The notes under the pieces were generated by a model. It worked only from the letters and a program-made list of their open reading frames with translations, was not told where the DNA came from and searched no databases. 64,000 bases of DNA from Desulfurella amilsii (lineage in GTDB: Bacteria > Campylobacterota_A > Desulfurellia > Desulfurellales > Desulfurellaceae), in the NCBI RefSeq assembly GCF_002119425.1, contig NZ_MDSU01000018.1:434001-498000 (forward strand), read 5' to 3'. Shown here piece after piece: positions 1 through 8,492 of this stretch (its first letter is position 1; each line of letters starts with the position of its first letter). The position numbers and the translations under genes are program-made.

Positions 1-1985
1 AAAGAAACTGCAGCTTGTGCTGACTCTTTAAATACATCGCCAAGTGAACCTGTAAGCATTAGTTTTCCACTACCTTTAACCTTTAGGGCTTCAATAAACA
101 ATACCTCACCGCCAACAGGTGTCCACGCAAGACCCGTAGCAATGCCAATATAATCTTTGTCTAGCTTTTCGCTGCTATAGTACCTTGGTATACCTAAATA
201 TTTTTCTAAATTTCCTACATTAATTTCATATATGGTTGATTGATCTTTTTTTGGAGATTCTACAATTTGTCTTGCAATTTTTCTTAAAATAGCTGTAATA
301 TTTTTTTCTAAATTCCTTACGCCTGCCTCTTTGGCGTAGTTTTCAATAACGCTTTGGATGGCTTTATCTGTAAACTTTATATTGTACTCATTAAGCCCGT
401 GGTTTTCAATCTGCTTGGGTATAATGTATTTCTTTGCAATTTTCATTTTTTCTATCGTTGTATAACCAGAGAGTCTAACAATTTCCATTCTATCCAATAG
501 TGGCGCAGGTATCGTATCTGTAGAGTTGGCTGTCGTTATAAAAAAGACTTTTGATAAATCAAATGGAACACCTATATAGTGGTCTTCGAATTCATAATTT
601 TGCTCTGAGTCCAAAACTTCAAGCATGGCACTAGCTGGATCACCTCTAAAATCGCTGCCTAGTTTATCAATTTCATCTAAAACAAAAACAGGGTTATTTG
701 TTCCTGTTTGTTTTAGACCTTGTATAATCCTTCCCGGCAGTGCCCCTACGTATGTCCTTCTATGTCCTCTAATTTCTGCTTCGTCTCTAACGCCACCCAA
801 AGATATTCGCCACAATTTTCTTCCCATAGCACGGGCAATAGATTTTGCAAGTGAAGTTTTGCCTACACCGGGTGGTCCAATAAAACATAAAATAGGGCCT
901 TTTATATCATTTTTTATTTTTTTAACGGCCAGATACTCCAGAATTCTTTTTTTTGCTTCTTCTATGTCATAGTGGTCTTCATTCAGAGTTTTTTCTATAG
1001 ACTTTATATCTAGTTTATCTTGTGAAGAAACACTCCATGGTAAACTAACCATCCAATCAATGTATGTACGAATTACATTGGCCTCGGCAGAATCGGAGTA
1101 CATTTTTTCTAATCTAGACAGTTGCTTTAGACACTCTTTCCCTGCTTGCTCGCTCATTTTTACTGCTTCAATCTTTTGCCTAAGCTCTTCTATCTCATCT
1201 GAGTCTGCCTTTTCGCCTAACTCTTTCTTTACAGCTTTTAGCTGCTCTTTCAAGAAATACTCTTTTTGTGCTTTTGAAATTTCTTCCCTGGCTTCTCTTT
1301 GGATTTTAGCCTGCATATCAAGTATTTGCAGTTCTCTATTCAAGATGCTGACTATTTTTCTTAATCGCTCTTTCACAGATAATATTTCTATTAATTCTTG
1401 CATCTGATTTATCTTTAATTGTAGATTTGCAATGATAATATCAGCAAACTGTTCGCTTTTTTCTATATTGTTTGCAATTACAACAATATCATTGGGTATA
1501 TTCTTATTTAAAGCTACAAGTTTTTGGAGTTGATCTTTAATTGTCCTAATCAGGACCTCTATTTCAATCTCTTCTTCTGGTGTTGATGCTAATTGGTCTT
1601 GCAATAGCGAAACTTCAGCTTCAAAAAAGGGGTTATCTTTTATCGTTTTGGTATAGCTCACAATAGATGCTTTTCTCAATCCTTGGACCAATATTTTTAC
1701 TCTACCATCTGGCATCTTAAGCATTCTTAAAATCAAGCATACTGTGCCAACGGTATTTATTTGATCTGGTGTTGGTTCATTTTCTTCAAAATTTTTCTGG
1801 CTCACGGCAAAAATCATTCTATCTTTTGATAAAGCCTCATCTATTGCCTTAATAGAAAATTCTCTACCTACCAGCAACGGTGTAACCATATAAGGAAAAA
1901 CAACCATATCTCTAAGTGGCACAACAGGCAAAACACTAGGTATTTCTATATCTTGGTTGGCTAAGCTTTCGTTATTATTACTCAT
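1..1985 (-). CDS. lon: ATP-dependent protease Lon, 3' end outside the window
   Basis: Lon degrades misfolded and regulatory proteins in the cytoplasm as an AAA+ serine protease. About 661 residues are visible from the start at 1985 (MSNNNESLAN). They comprise the N-terminal substrate-binding domain (from about residue 15, with VVPLRDMVVFP), a long helical region, and the AAA+ module with Walker A GPPGVGKTS, Walker B VFVLDEIDK and sensor region FITTANS. The protease domain begins near the window edge (GLAWTPVGGEVLFIEA); the Ser-Lys dyad is probably beyond position 1. Family length is about 780-820, so roughly 140 residues are missing. The start lies 3 bases after the stop of the small heat-shock gene, suggesting a proteostasis operon read leftwards. 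Confidence 0.97.
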   Translation of the reverse strand, partial: MSNNNESLANQDIEIPSVLPVVPLRDMVVFPYMVTPLLVGREFSIKAIDEALSKDRMIFAVSQKNFEENEPTPDQINTVGTVCLILRMLKMPDGRVKILVQGLRKASIVSYTKTIKDNPFFEAEVSLLQDQLASTPEEEIEIEVLIRTIKDQLQKLVALNKNIPNDIVVIANNIEKSEQFADIIIANLQLKINQMQELIEILSVKERLRKIVSILNRELQILDMQAKIQREAREEISKAQKEYFLKEQLKAVKKELGEKADSDEIEELRQKIEAVKMSEQAGKECLKQLSRLEKMYSDSAEANVIRTYIDWMVSLPWSVSSQDKLDIKSIEKTLNEDHYDIEEAKKRILEYLAVKKIKNDIKGPILCFIGPPGVGKTSLAKSIARAMGRKLWRISLGGVRDEAEIRGHRRTYVGALPGRIIQGLKQTGTNNPVFVLDEIDKLGSDFRGDPASAMLEVLDSEQNYEFEDHYIGVPFDLSKVFFITTANSTDTIPAPLLDRMEIVRLSGYTTIEKMKIAKKYIIPKQIENHGLNEYNIKFTDKAIQSVIENYAKEAGVRNLEKNITAILRKIARQIVESPKKDQSTIYEINVGNLEKYLGIPRYYSSEKLDKDYIGIATGLAWTPVGGEVLFIEALKVKGSGKLMLTGSLGDVFKESAQAAVS

Positions 1986-1988
1986 AAA

Positions 1989-2333
1989 TCAAAACCTCTC
2001 TAAAATAATTTCTAATACTCCGTTGTTATAGTTTACTTTACTTACATTTTCAACATAGAATGGCAAATCTATGTATTTTTTAAAATAACCAAAAATACGC
2101 TCTGCCCTTATATATGCTACGTTACTTCTTTCTTTTTTTTTCTTAAAACCAGAGATAATCAAAGAAGTGTGATTTGTATCGATTGCCAAACTATCTAACT
2201 GCAAATCTGGTATTTCAAGCTCTATGTGTACTTTATCACCTTCTTCGTAAATATCCGCTAAAATCGAATCTGAACTTGCGTTTTTTTGTAAAACTAAAAA
2301 ATGAGCAAAAAAAATCACTCTGTTATTAACCAT
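1989..2333 (-). CDS. Small heat-shock protein (Hsp20/alpha-crystallin family)
   Basis: A 114-residue protein made almost entirely of an alpha-crystallin domain. The stretch DKVHIELEIPDLQLDSLAI, then LIISGFKKKKE, ERIFGYFKKYIDLP and the closing NGVLEIILERF follow the order of Hsp20 beta strands. It would hold unfolding proteins in an ATP-independent way in the cytoplasm. The C-terminal I-x-I tail of many Hsp20s is replaced by the short ILERF ending, and the N-terminal arm is short, so oligomer assembly may differ. It is sandwiched between bamD and lon, and both junctions are only 1-3 bases, so co-transcription with lon is likely. Confidence 0.85.
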   Translation of the reverse strand: MVNNRVIFFAHFLVLQKNASSDSILADIYEEGDKVHIELEIPDLQLDSLAIDTNHTSLIISGFKKKKERSNVAYIRAERIFGYFKKYIDLPFYVENVSKVNYNNGVLEIILERF

Positions 2334-2334
2334 A

Positions 2335-3099
2335 TTATTTACTCTTTTTTTCTAACTCTTTGTAAAATAAAACAATGTATTTACTGTTTGGATATTTCTT
2401 TTTTAATTCATTAAAAAAATCCATAGCCCCTTGCTTTTTGCCTAAATGATAGTAAGAAGATGCCAGTAAATACAACATTTCATCGTTAAAATTCAAATCA
2501 GAAAAATGCTTTGCCATATAATCAAGCTCAATTTGAGCTGCCCTATACCTTCCTAAGTCATAATAGAAACGAGTAATAAACAACTGATGTTGGTAAAGTT
2601 GTTTTGCACATTCAGTTAAATAGTTATAAACTTCATCTTTGTATGGATTATCTGGATATTTATCCAAGAGTACAAGAAAATTTTTTATAGCATTTTTTGT
2701 AGGTGTTTGATCGAGTCTATATCCATTCATCATTTTGTAATAACTCATAGCAATTTTATATTGAGCAAACATGGCATCATTTGTATCTGGATACAACTCT
2801 ATAAATTTTTTGTATTCGTCTATTGATAAAAGATAATCTTCCTCGCTGTAATAAACATCACCTAAAATAAGATGCGCTTTCTTTGAATAAATGCTACCTG
2901 GATGTTGTTGATTAATCATCAATAAACTATGTTCGGCTTCTTTGTAGTTATGATTAATGTAATACTGGACTCCCTCGTTGTACCATTCATAGGCACTTTT
3001 TTCTAGCTCTGTTTTAACTAATTCTTTAGGAGCAGAACATGCAGAAACAAAAAAAACAATTAAAGCAATTGCAATGTAAGTGAAAATAGTTTTTTTCAT
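2335..3099 (-). CDS. bamD: Outer-membrane assembly lipoprotein BamD (TPR protein)
   Basis: BamD is a periplasm-facing lipoprotein of the BAM complex that inserts beta-barrel proteins into the outer membrane. The 254-residue product has a lipoprotein signal peptide with lipobox VSAC, Cys at residue 21. Tetratricopeptide-like helices follow (ALYEWYNEGVQYY-type repeats around residues 36-70, 72-110, 118-160 and 200-245), with the family landmarks YKEAEHSLL, PDTNDAMFAQYKIAMSYY and YDLGRYRAAQIELDYM. The length matches the family (about 240-260). It stands directly upstream of the Hsp20 gene and downstream of a DciA-like gene on the same strand. Confidence 0.9.
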   Translation of the reverse strand: MKKTIFTYIAIALIVFFVSACSAPKELVKTELEKSAYEWYNEGVQYYINHNYKEAEHSLLMINQQHPGSIYSKKAHLILGDVYYSEEDYLLSIDEYKKFIELYPDTNDAMFAQYKIAMSYYKMMNGYRLDQTPTKNAIKNFLVLLDKYPDNPYKDEVYNYLTECAKQLYQHQLFITRFYYDLGRYRAAQIELDYMAKHFSDLNFNDEMLYLLASSYYHLGKKQGAMDFFNELKKKYPNSKYIVLFYKELEKKSK

Positions 3100-3132
3100 G
3101 ATAATAACCCATTTTTTATATCAAGTGCTGAG

Positions 3133-3423
3133 CTAATCATAAGCTATCTCCTTTATAATAATTTTTTCAAATTGCATATCACTTGATAATTCATTTAACT
3201 TTTTAATAAGTTGATCCTTCATGCTTTCCATTTCTTGATGCCAAACGGAGCTAAATACACCTATAGTTAAAACACCATCTTTAAAGTTTAACACAACAAC
3301 ATCATCTTCACTAAAATTTAACTGTTTAAATATATCTTTAGCTTTCAGTATATATCCAGCCCTTTCTAACCCCAAATCCTTCAACAAATCAAAAGTAGCT
3401 GTAGATATATCAACTAACGCCAT
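3133..3423 (-). CDS. DUF721/DciA-like protein
   Basis: A 96-residue protein resembling the DUF721 family, whose best known members (DciA) act as loaders of the replicative helicase. Recognisable parts are DVVVLNFKDGVLTIGVFSSVWHQEM followed by a helix with LIKKLNELSSD and a closing strand FEKIIIKEIAY, which mirrors the usual family core (DGVL-V-SSAW-QEL...L...LN). Its start is 5 bases from the stop of the preceding gene. The small size is typical of the minimal domain. Assignment to the family is by pattern and a role in helicase loading is inferred. Confidence 0.65.
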   Translation of the reverse strand: MALVDISTATFDLLKDLGLERAGYILKAKDIFKQLNFSEDDVVVLNFKDGVLTIGVFSSVWHQEMESMKDQLIKKLNELSSDMQFEKIIIKEIAYD

Positions 3424-3428
3424 ATTCT

Positions 3429-3701
3429 TTAAGCGTTTTCTGCTTGTTTTACATCGTTTCTAATCATTATAATAAAATCGCGTTCATTTTTTTTGAGCAC
3501 ATTTTCTATGTAAGCACCTAATTGAGGCAATTTTTGAGCAATTTTTGATATATAGTCATACTCGTTTACATATGCAAGTATATATTTACCTTTTGGAGCA
3601 GACTTAATCGAGCTGTCTAAAATACCGCAGGCCTCAGATTCATTTTTACCTCTTAAATCCACTTCTTTTGCTATATCAAAGCTATCGCCTTTGCCGTCCA
3701 T
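3429..3701 (-). CDS. TusA-like protein without the catalytic cysteine
   Basis: A 90-residue protein with the TusA/SirA-type layout: an opening strand VDLRG, a helix, a central strand KYILAYVNEYD, a second helix and a final strand RDFIIMIRN. In TusA sulfurtransferases DLRG is followed at once by the CPxP motif, whose Cys carries sulfur. Here the corresponding stretch reads DLRGKNESEACGI, with no CPxP; a Cys is present three residues later than expected. A sulfur carrier role is therefore doubtful, and a binding or structural role is possible. It lies between rpmE and the DciA-like gene in a tight leftward operon. Family placement is tentative. Confidence 0.45.
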   Translation of the reverse strand: MDGKGDSFDIAKEVDLRGKNESEACGILDSSIKSAPKGKYILAYVNEYDYISKIAQKLPQLGAYIENVLKKNERDFIIMIRNDVKQAENA

Positions 3702-3710
3702 AAAACCTCC

Positions 3711-3911
3711 TTATTTTTTTGCATATTTTTTCTGGAATTTATCAACCCTTCCGCCTTCATCAACAATTTTTTCTTTACCTGTAAAAAACGGGTGGCATTT
3801 ATTACATATCTGGACCTTAAGATTTTTAATAGTTGAATGAACTTCTACTTTATTGCCACATGCACACTCGATAGTTGTTAACTCATATTTTGGATGAAAA
3901 TTTTTTTTCAT
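3711..3911 (-). CDS. rpmE: 50S ribosomal protein L31, zinc-binding type
   Basis: A 66-residue ribosomal protein with the L31 signature: the start KKNFHPKY, then C-x-C (ECACGN) near residue 16 and C-x2-C ([13 protein letters not shown]) near residue 37, which make the zinc site of the C+ type. The ending [13 protein letters not shown] is also characteristic. A good ribosome-binding site (GGAGGT as read on the minus strand) precedes the start. It heads the run of genes reading leftwards to lon. Confidence 0.95.
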   Translation of the reverse strand: MKKNFHPKYELTTIECACGNKVEVHSTIKNLKVQICNKCHPFFTGKEKIVDEGGRVDKFQKKYAKK

Positions 3912-3953
3912 TAGCTACCTCCTTTTTGCTAATCGTAAAATATCACAAATTAC

Positions 3954-4157
3954 CTATTTTATCAAGTGCTCATTGTTTATTTTTGATACATAGTCTTTTA
4001 ATGTCTGGTTCAGCTTTTTAAGTTCATTTCTCATCGAAAAAAGAACAATTGGTAAAGCTATCCACATTAAAAAACTCACAGTCAAAAATACAATTAAAGC
4101 TAGAAAAAAAATATCATACATTGACGATGTAAAAGATTTAGTTAATACTGAAATCAT
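3954..4157 (-). CDS. Small single-pass membrane protein, unknown
   Basis: A 67-residue protein with one hydrophobic span at residues 15-42 (IFFLALIVFLTVSFLMWIAL) followed by a short charged helix with coiled-coil character (MRNELKKLNQTLKDYVSKI). The start overlaps the stop of the upstream methyltransferase gene by 4 bases, so the two are probably translated together. No family was recognised. It might be a scaffold or regulator at the inner membrane, but there is no direct evidence. Confidence 0.55.
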   Translation of the reverse strand: MISVLTKSFTSSMYDIFFLALIVFLTVSFLMWIALPIVLFSMRNELKKLNQTLKDYVSKINNEHLIK

Positions 4158-5050
4158 TTTTCACCTACCAACACGCTAAATCCACCCTCACCAAAGCCTT
4201 CTTTGGGTTCTTCAACGGCATTTATTTGTCTATAATCGCCTAACAACACTTGATAGGCTTGCTTGAAAGTAAAACCCGATTTTTCCAACAAATCTATAAC
4301 CTGTTTTGATGAAAAAAATCTTGCATGCTTATAGAATACACTGTTTTCTTTTTTTTCTAAGTAAAGTCTGCCTAAAGTTGTATCTGAATCTACAATACCT
4401 ATGATAATTTTACCTTTTGGTTTTAATATGCGATAACACTCCTTTAAACTCTTTAGTGGATCATTTACAAAGCAAATCGTTACAGCCATTAAGGCAAAAT
4501 CAAAACTATTGTCTTCAAGCGGTAAACTTTCCGCTACGCCAAATATTACATCTATGCCATTTTTCTTTGCAATATCCGCCATTTGCTTTGATGGTTCAAC
4601 ACCCACTTTAATACCAAGTGGCAAAGCAAATCTCCCGCTACCTACCCCAATTTCAATACCTTTGCCTTCTTTGGGCATGACTTTTTTAAGAGCCTCTACT
4701 TCTGATAAGTAAACGTACTTATTCTTTTCAAACCATTCTTCGTAATCTTCTGTATTGTTATCAAATACTTGAATCTTATCTGAATAATTCTTAAAGTACT
4801 CTAAAACTTCAACTGCATTAACAAAATCCAAAAAAATGTATTCTATGCTTTTACTTGTAATTATATTTTTAAATTCAACTGAAACACTTTTGCCGATTAA
4901 TACACTATCGCCAAGCTTGTTTATATCTAATGCGCAGTCCTGAATTTTCTTTTTTTGATCGCCTTCAACAATTAAATAAAATGGCGAGTCTTCAAAATTG
5001 CCATCGAATATATCACCGTTTTCATTAATTGATATAACAGCTTTCTTCAT
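4154..5050 (-). CDS. Fusion: NifX-like N-terminal domain + class I SAM methyltransferase
   Basis: A 298-residue protein in two parts. Residues 1-105 start MKKAVISINENGDIFDGNFE and resemble the dinitrogenase iron-molybdenum cofactor (NifX/NifB C-terminal) fold, including a strand-helix stretch around IEYIFLDFVNAVEVLEYF. Residues 120-298 are a Rossmann methyltransferase of the Methyltransf_11 type: motif I GIEIGVGSGRFALPLG, the acidic end of strand 2 (VGVEPSKQM), FGVAESLPLEDNSFDFAL and LKECYRILKPKGKIIIGIVD. The substrate is unknown. SAM dependence follows from the motifs; the N-terminal assignment is by resemblance only. The minus-strand start at 5050 has a purine-rich ribosome site. Confidence 0.7.
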   Translation of the reverse strand: MKKAVISINENGDIFDGNFEDSPFYLIVEGDQKKKIQDCALDINKLGDSVLIGKSVSVEFKNIITSKSIEYIFLDFVNAVEVLEYFKNYSDKIQVFDNNTEDYEEWFEKNKYVYLSEVEALKKVMPKEGKGIEIGVGSGRFALPLGIKVGVEPSKQMADIAKKNGIDVIFGVAESLPLEDNSFDFALMAVTICFVNDPLKSLKECYRILKPKGKIIIGIVDSDTTLGRLYLEKKENSVFYKHARFFSSKQVIDLLEKSGFTFKQAYQVLLGDYRQINAVEEPKEGFGEGGFSVLVGEK

Positions 5051-5184
5051 TTTATCCTCCCTTTTTTTTCGTTTTTATTATACTTAAAATATATCCAAAA
5101 CTCAACAATTTTAAGATTTTTGTTGCAAAATAGTCAATTTTTTATAGAATCACCTATGTTGAAGTAAAAAACTTTACTAAAAAA

Positions 5185-5892
5185 ATGAGTTTACCTTGTT
5201 TTATTGGCAAAATTTTAGATAACAAAATAATCATAGAAGGTCAAGAGTACCACCACGCAATCAATGTTAAAAGATTAAAGATAGACGATAAAATTGAAGT
5301 AAACAACTTAAATGGTAATTATCTAATTGGAACAATAAGCAAAATAGAAAAAAAATATTTTATTGCCACGATTGATCGCACAATTGAAAAAGCTCTTCCA
5401 CATATCAATGTAACGCTTTATCAGTGCCTGCCAAATAAATTATCAGTAATTGATGAGCTTATAGAACCTATTTCTCAGCTTAACGTAGCTACTTTTGTAC
5501 CCACTATATCAGATTTTTCTAGATTAAAACTAAAAGATATTCAAAAAAAAATGCTTAAATGGGAAAAAATAGCCGTCCAGTCTCTTAAGCAGTGCAAAAG
5601 GCTATACCCGCTTACTATACAAAATCCGCAAAAACTTCCAAACATTGATTCAAAAGAATCTTTAAAAATAGTATTTTATGAAAATGAAAAAAATAAAACG
5701 CTCAAAGATTTGCCAGTTAAAAATATTGAAAGTGTTGCAGTTGCAATTGGCCCAGAAGGTGGATTTAATGAAAATGAAATTACGGTTTTACAAAAGAAAG
5801 GTTTTGTTGCGCTCAGTTTATCAACAAACATATTAAAAGCAGAAGTTGCAACAATTGCGGCACTTGCTCAGATAGAATTAATATTTAGATAG
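5185..5892 (+). CDS. rsmE: 16S rRNA m3U1498 methyltransferase RsmE
   Basis: RsmE methylates N3 of U1498 in 16S rRNA using SAM through a SPOUT (knotted) fold. The 235-residue product has the family hallmarks: an N-terminal PUA-like domain with EYHHAINVKRLKIDDKIEV, the LPNKLSVIDELIEPISQLNV segment, KWEKIAVQSLKQCKRLYPL, and the C-terminal SAM-binding knot with AIGPEGGFNENE and LSTNILKAEVATIAAL. The usual L-R-x-E-T-A is here LKAEVA. It stands alone on the plus strand, divergent from the methyltransferase-fusion gene, and its last codons overlap the end of a convergent gene remnant. Confidence 0.93.
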   Translation: MSLPCFIGKILDNKIIIEGQEYHHAINVKRLKIDDKIEVNNLNGNYLIGTISKIEKKYFIATIDRTIEKALPHINVTLYQCLPNKLSVIDELIEPISQLNVATFVPTISDFSRLKLKDIQKKMLKWEKIAVQSLKQCKRLYPLTIQNPQKLPNIDSKESLKIVFYENEKNKTLKDLPVKNIESVAVAIGPEGGFNENEITVLQKKGFVALSLSTNILKAEVATIAALAQIELIFR

Positions 5893-6136
5893 TCTTCCAG
5901 CCATCTAAAACTAGGTACTTGAAACCAAACACTTTATTAAGCTTAATGGCAAAATCCTCTTTGTCTTGCACAAACTTATCTACATAAACATCAATACCAT
6001 CTATATTAAGCAAAATATACTTATCTGAGTTTTTGGGTGAACCGATTGACACTTCAGGGATCGTTTTTATATCTATGCAGGTATTTGCGACATCATGGTA
6101 AGTTATGCTAACCTTTCCACCTTTTTTAACCCGTCT
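5885..6136 (-). pseudogene. 3' remnant of an unknown gene, cut by an IS element
   Basis: An open stretch of 83 codons ends in TAA at 5885-5887 and has an in-frame stop at 6137-6139 with no usable start codon. The peptide reads KKGGKVSITYHDVANT..., then SDKYILLNIDGIDVYVDKFV and KVFGFKYLVLDGWKTI. It looks like real protein (strand-turn-strand patterning) whose 5' part was lost where the decayed transposase begins. No family was recognised. The convergent stop overlaps rsmE by a few bases. Confidence 0.5.
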
Positions 6137-6169
6137 TTACCACTTTTTGACAGAATCCACCAAAAAACA

Positions 6170-6524
6170 GGCGTTTTTTGCATATAAACCTTTTAGCTAC
6201 CTTGGGCTTTTCTAAAGCCCATATTGACCTATCTATACTATCTATCATATAAAGGCTTGTTTACCCAAAAAGCGAGCATGCTGTTAAATACTGGGCGCAA
6301 AACTAAGCGCTTTGGATGTTTTACTTTCCACCGCATTTGAGCATATAAGCCAAAATGCACTCTATAGAATATCAGATAAGCTGCTTTTGCATAAAGACCA
6401 AATAGAAAGCTTGCGTAGCGCAAAAGTAAAAACGGCTTTTGAAGAAAAGCTAAAGTCTATAATAGAAAGCAAGCGTCTGAAAAGGTACGATAAAGCTTTA
6501 GAGCAAATCTCAAGACTCAAATAG
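6170..6524 (+). pseudogene. Decayed transposase, IS1634-like
   Basis: Transposase-like peptide can be read on the plus strand across stops and at least one frameshift. One frame gives LGFSKAHIDLSILSII, stop, RLVYPKSEHAVKYWAQN. The next frame gives ALDVLLSTAFEHISQNALYR then ISDKLLLHKDQIESL, and after an apparent internal deletion AFEEKLKSIIESKRLKRYDK up to a stop near 6524. The pattern (LYR-SDKLL-HK-IE, KRYDKALEQI) matches the N-terminal and central parts of IS1634-family transposases as I know them. The element is dead. The IS end lies just downstream (6586-6651). Confidence 0.6.
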
Positions 6525-6585
6525 AAAGAAAAAGCATAATAAAATAAACTCGCTGCTTGCAAATTTAACAAAAAATACTGTAGTA

Positions 6586-6651
6586 CCCATAGAAAAAATA
6601 ATGCTGTTATAATAGCATTATCAAACTACAGGTGGTAAAGAGGAGTTAAAA
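6586..6651 (+). repeat. IS-end repeat, copy 1
   Basis: A 66-base sequence that recurs at 52149-52214 with four mismatches. It contains an almost perfect palindrome at 6600-6619 (AATGCT, then TTATAA core, then AGCATT) followed by ACAGGTGGTAAAGAGG. Because it lies directly after a decayed transposase it is best read as the terminal part of that insertion sequence. The segment also forms the last codons of the truncated sensor gene on the minus strand. Confidence 0.6.
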
Positions 6652-7117
6652 GCAACAAAATAGAAATTCTACCCGCTAAAATATAGCCTCTGTCAAAAGG
6701 TACACAATCTATGTCAGTAAGCTTGTTATTTATATAAAATGCCCTGCTAATATTTATTTTATTCTCACTGCAGACGCTATTTTGAAGCGGCTTTAAGTCT
6801 AAATTTTGTGGATAAGCAGAAATCACTTGTTTATCTGAACTTGTTATCAAAACAGCATAGATATCTGGGTGTTGATCTACAAAGTTTTTTATAGTAAAAC
6901 GAGCTTTTTGTGTATAGAAATTTGTAGCAATAGAATCTTTAAGCAAATTTTCTGAATTACGTAACAGTCTTACGTAAGTTTGGATAGTAAATGCACTCTG
7001 CTGTGCTATTGTATTTAACTCAGACTATGTATAGCGCACAAAATTTCTGTAAACCCTAATAAATACTACAGAAACAATCAAAAAAGCAATGAGGCTTATG
7101 ATAGCCCAACTTAGCAT
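6626..7117 (-). pseudogene. Broken membrane sensor protein (nonsense codon and IS truncation)
   Basis: Read from the ATG at 7117, the product starts MLSWAIISLIAFLIVSVVF, a transmembrane segment, then RVYRNFVRYT, an in-frame TAG at 7025-7027, and resumes in the same frame: SELNTIAQQSAFTIQTYVRLL, KNFVDQHPDIYAVLITSSD and further to a stop inside the IS end at 6626. The layout (membrane anchor, helix, then a periplasmic sensing domain) fits the N-terminus of a sensor kinase, cyclase or chemoreceptor. The cytoplasmic output domain is missing. Both lesions make the gene non-functional. Confidence 0.65.
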
Positions 7118-7324
7118 AAAGTATTTTGATAAATTTGCTTTAAAAGCCTTTATGTTCGCTTAAATACCACCACTTTTTTTTGTTACAACAAACCAGCTTT
7201 TTTGCTTGCAAACGTTATTGCTAGATAATTGAGAAAATAATAACCCTTATATGTCAAATTTTGTTTCACTTAGATAACTTTATTATATACTGCCAAATAA
7301 TTCTTAAGTAAAAATTGTCACTAA

Positions 7325-7564
7325 TTAAGCCTTTTGAGCGCCAGGTTTCAGCCTTGAGCCTGCAATCTGGCCTGCCACGGATGCCACTAAAAATAACGGT
7401 ATAAAGTAATAGCTAATACCAAGCAAAATTCTAGGCAGTGCAATAAATGGGATTGGAATGTGAATATAAGCAAACCAGCGCCAGGAAAATTTCTTTACTT
7501 TAGATCTTAATCGCCCAAAAGGAATGTTAATTAAAAAAGCAAAAACTGCTAACAATACAAACAT
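7325..7564 (-). CDS. Small conserved membrane protein, unknown
   Basis: A 79-residue protein with two or three hydrophobic spans: FVLLAVFAFLINIPFG at the start, IHIPIPFIALPRILLGI in the middle and PLFLVASVAGQIAGSRL near the end. The Pro-rich middle (HIPIPFIALPR) and the VAGQIAG motif look conserved; I believe similar small proteins exist in other sulfur- and metal-reducing bacteria but cannot name a family. It is divergent from the thioredoxin-fold gene at 7683. The region between it and the broken sensor gene (7118-7324) shows no clear feature. Confidence 0.6.
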   Translation of the reverse strand: MFVLLAVFAFLINIPFGRLRSKVKKFSWRWFAYIHIPIPFIALPRILLGISYYFIPLFLVASVAGQIAGSRLKPGAQKA

Positions 7565-7682
7565 TGTATTATTTTAATTATTTTTATTAAAATTGCAAAT
7601 TTTTCTATTTTTGAATTTATGGTTTGCAAAAAATATTTTTTTAGATATAATTTTGTTATCTTTAATGTGCTGGAGGATTATT

Positions 7683-8489
7683 ATGAAAAAAATTTTCTTA
7701 TCTATCTTGGGTCTTATTTTAATGTTTTCTTATGCAAACGCCACAGTTAATTACGCATCCATTGCTAAAAAACTTGTTCCTGCTAATGTAAACATTGAGC
7801 TTAAGCAGACTAACGATTTTCAAATTCCAGGTTTTAAAACATTTATTGCAACTCTAAAACCACAGAACGCATCGGTAACTGTTTATAAGTATTTATGGAT
7901 TTCAGAGGATGGCAAATATGTAATACCAAACCTTTTAGCCTATGCAAACAATTCTGTCTCACAAATTGAGCCCAAAGTTAAAGAATCCTATAATACAGTA
8001 AATATTGAGTGGTTCAATAGAGTATTGTCAACATTAAGCTCAAACTTGAAAAAAAGCTATGGCAACGGAAAAATCGAGGTTTATATATTATCTGATCCAT
8101 ATTGTCCTTTCTGTAAAGAGCAGCTTGCTCAAGCAATTGAACTTGCAAAACAAAATAAAATTAAATTATATGTTATACCATTTGATGTACACGGGGAAAA
8201 ATCAACACAAGCTTCAATGTTATTCTGGGATATAGAATCAAAAACAAACCTTGCTGACGCTTTAGCAAAAGTAGAAGCTGCATCATTTGAAAATGTTGAC
8301 AAAATTGTCTCTCAAAATCAAAACTTAATCAAACAACTAACACCAAAATATCAAGCAAAACTTCACTACTTAAAAGAAGAATTTTTTAAACAAAAGTTAA
8401 ACGGTACGCCTTCTATTATCATTAGAAAAACAAATATAACAGGCATAGTAATTGTAGGCCTAACCAATCTTGCTAATTTTGTAAAGTAA
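7683..8489 (+). CDS. Periplasmic thiol:disulfide interchange protein, DsbC/DsbG-like
   Basis: A 268-residue secreted thioredoxin-fold protein. The signal peptide is MKKIFLSILGLILMFSYANA, cleaved near residue 20. The C-terminal half has the active site DPYCPFCKEQL (CPFC) and a cis-proline loop LNGTPSII. The N-terminal half is a small mixed domain (NVNIELKQTNDFQIPGFK) like the dimerisation domain of DsbC/DsbG. It would isomerise or reduce disulfides in the periplasm. The start at 7683 is chosen because GGAGG lies 6 bases upstream; an in-frame start at 7593 lacks a signal. It is 3 bases from the AsmA-like gene. Confidence 0.8.
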   Translation: MKKIFLSILGLILMFSYANATVNYASIAKKLVPANVNIELKQTNDFQIPGFKTFIATLKPQNASVTVYKYLWISEDGKYVIPNLLAYANNSVSQIEPKVKESYNTVNIEWFNRVLSTLSSNLKKSYGNGKIEVYILSDPYCPFCKEQLAQAIELAKQNKIKLYVIPFDVHGEKSTQASMLFWDIESKTNLADALAKVEAASFENVDKIVSQNQNLIKQLTPKYQAKLHYLKEEFFKQKLNGTPSIIIRKTNITGIVIVGLTNLANFVK

Positions 8490-8492
8490 ACC

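Noticed and set aside
7025-7027. Read-through or special decoding of TAG in the sensor gene
   Set aside because: The gene is also truncated by the IS end, so simple decay is the better explanation.
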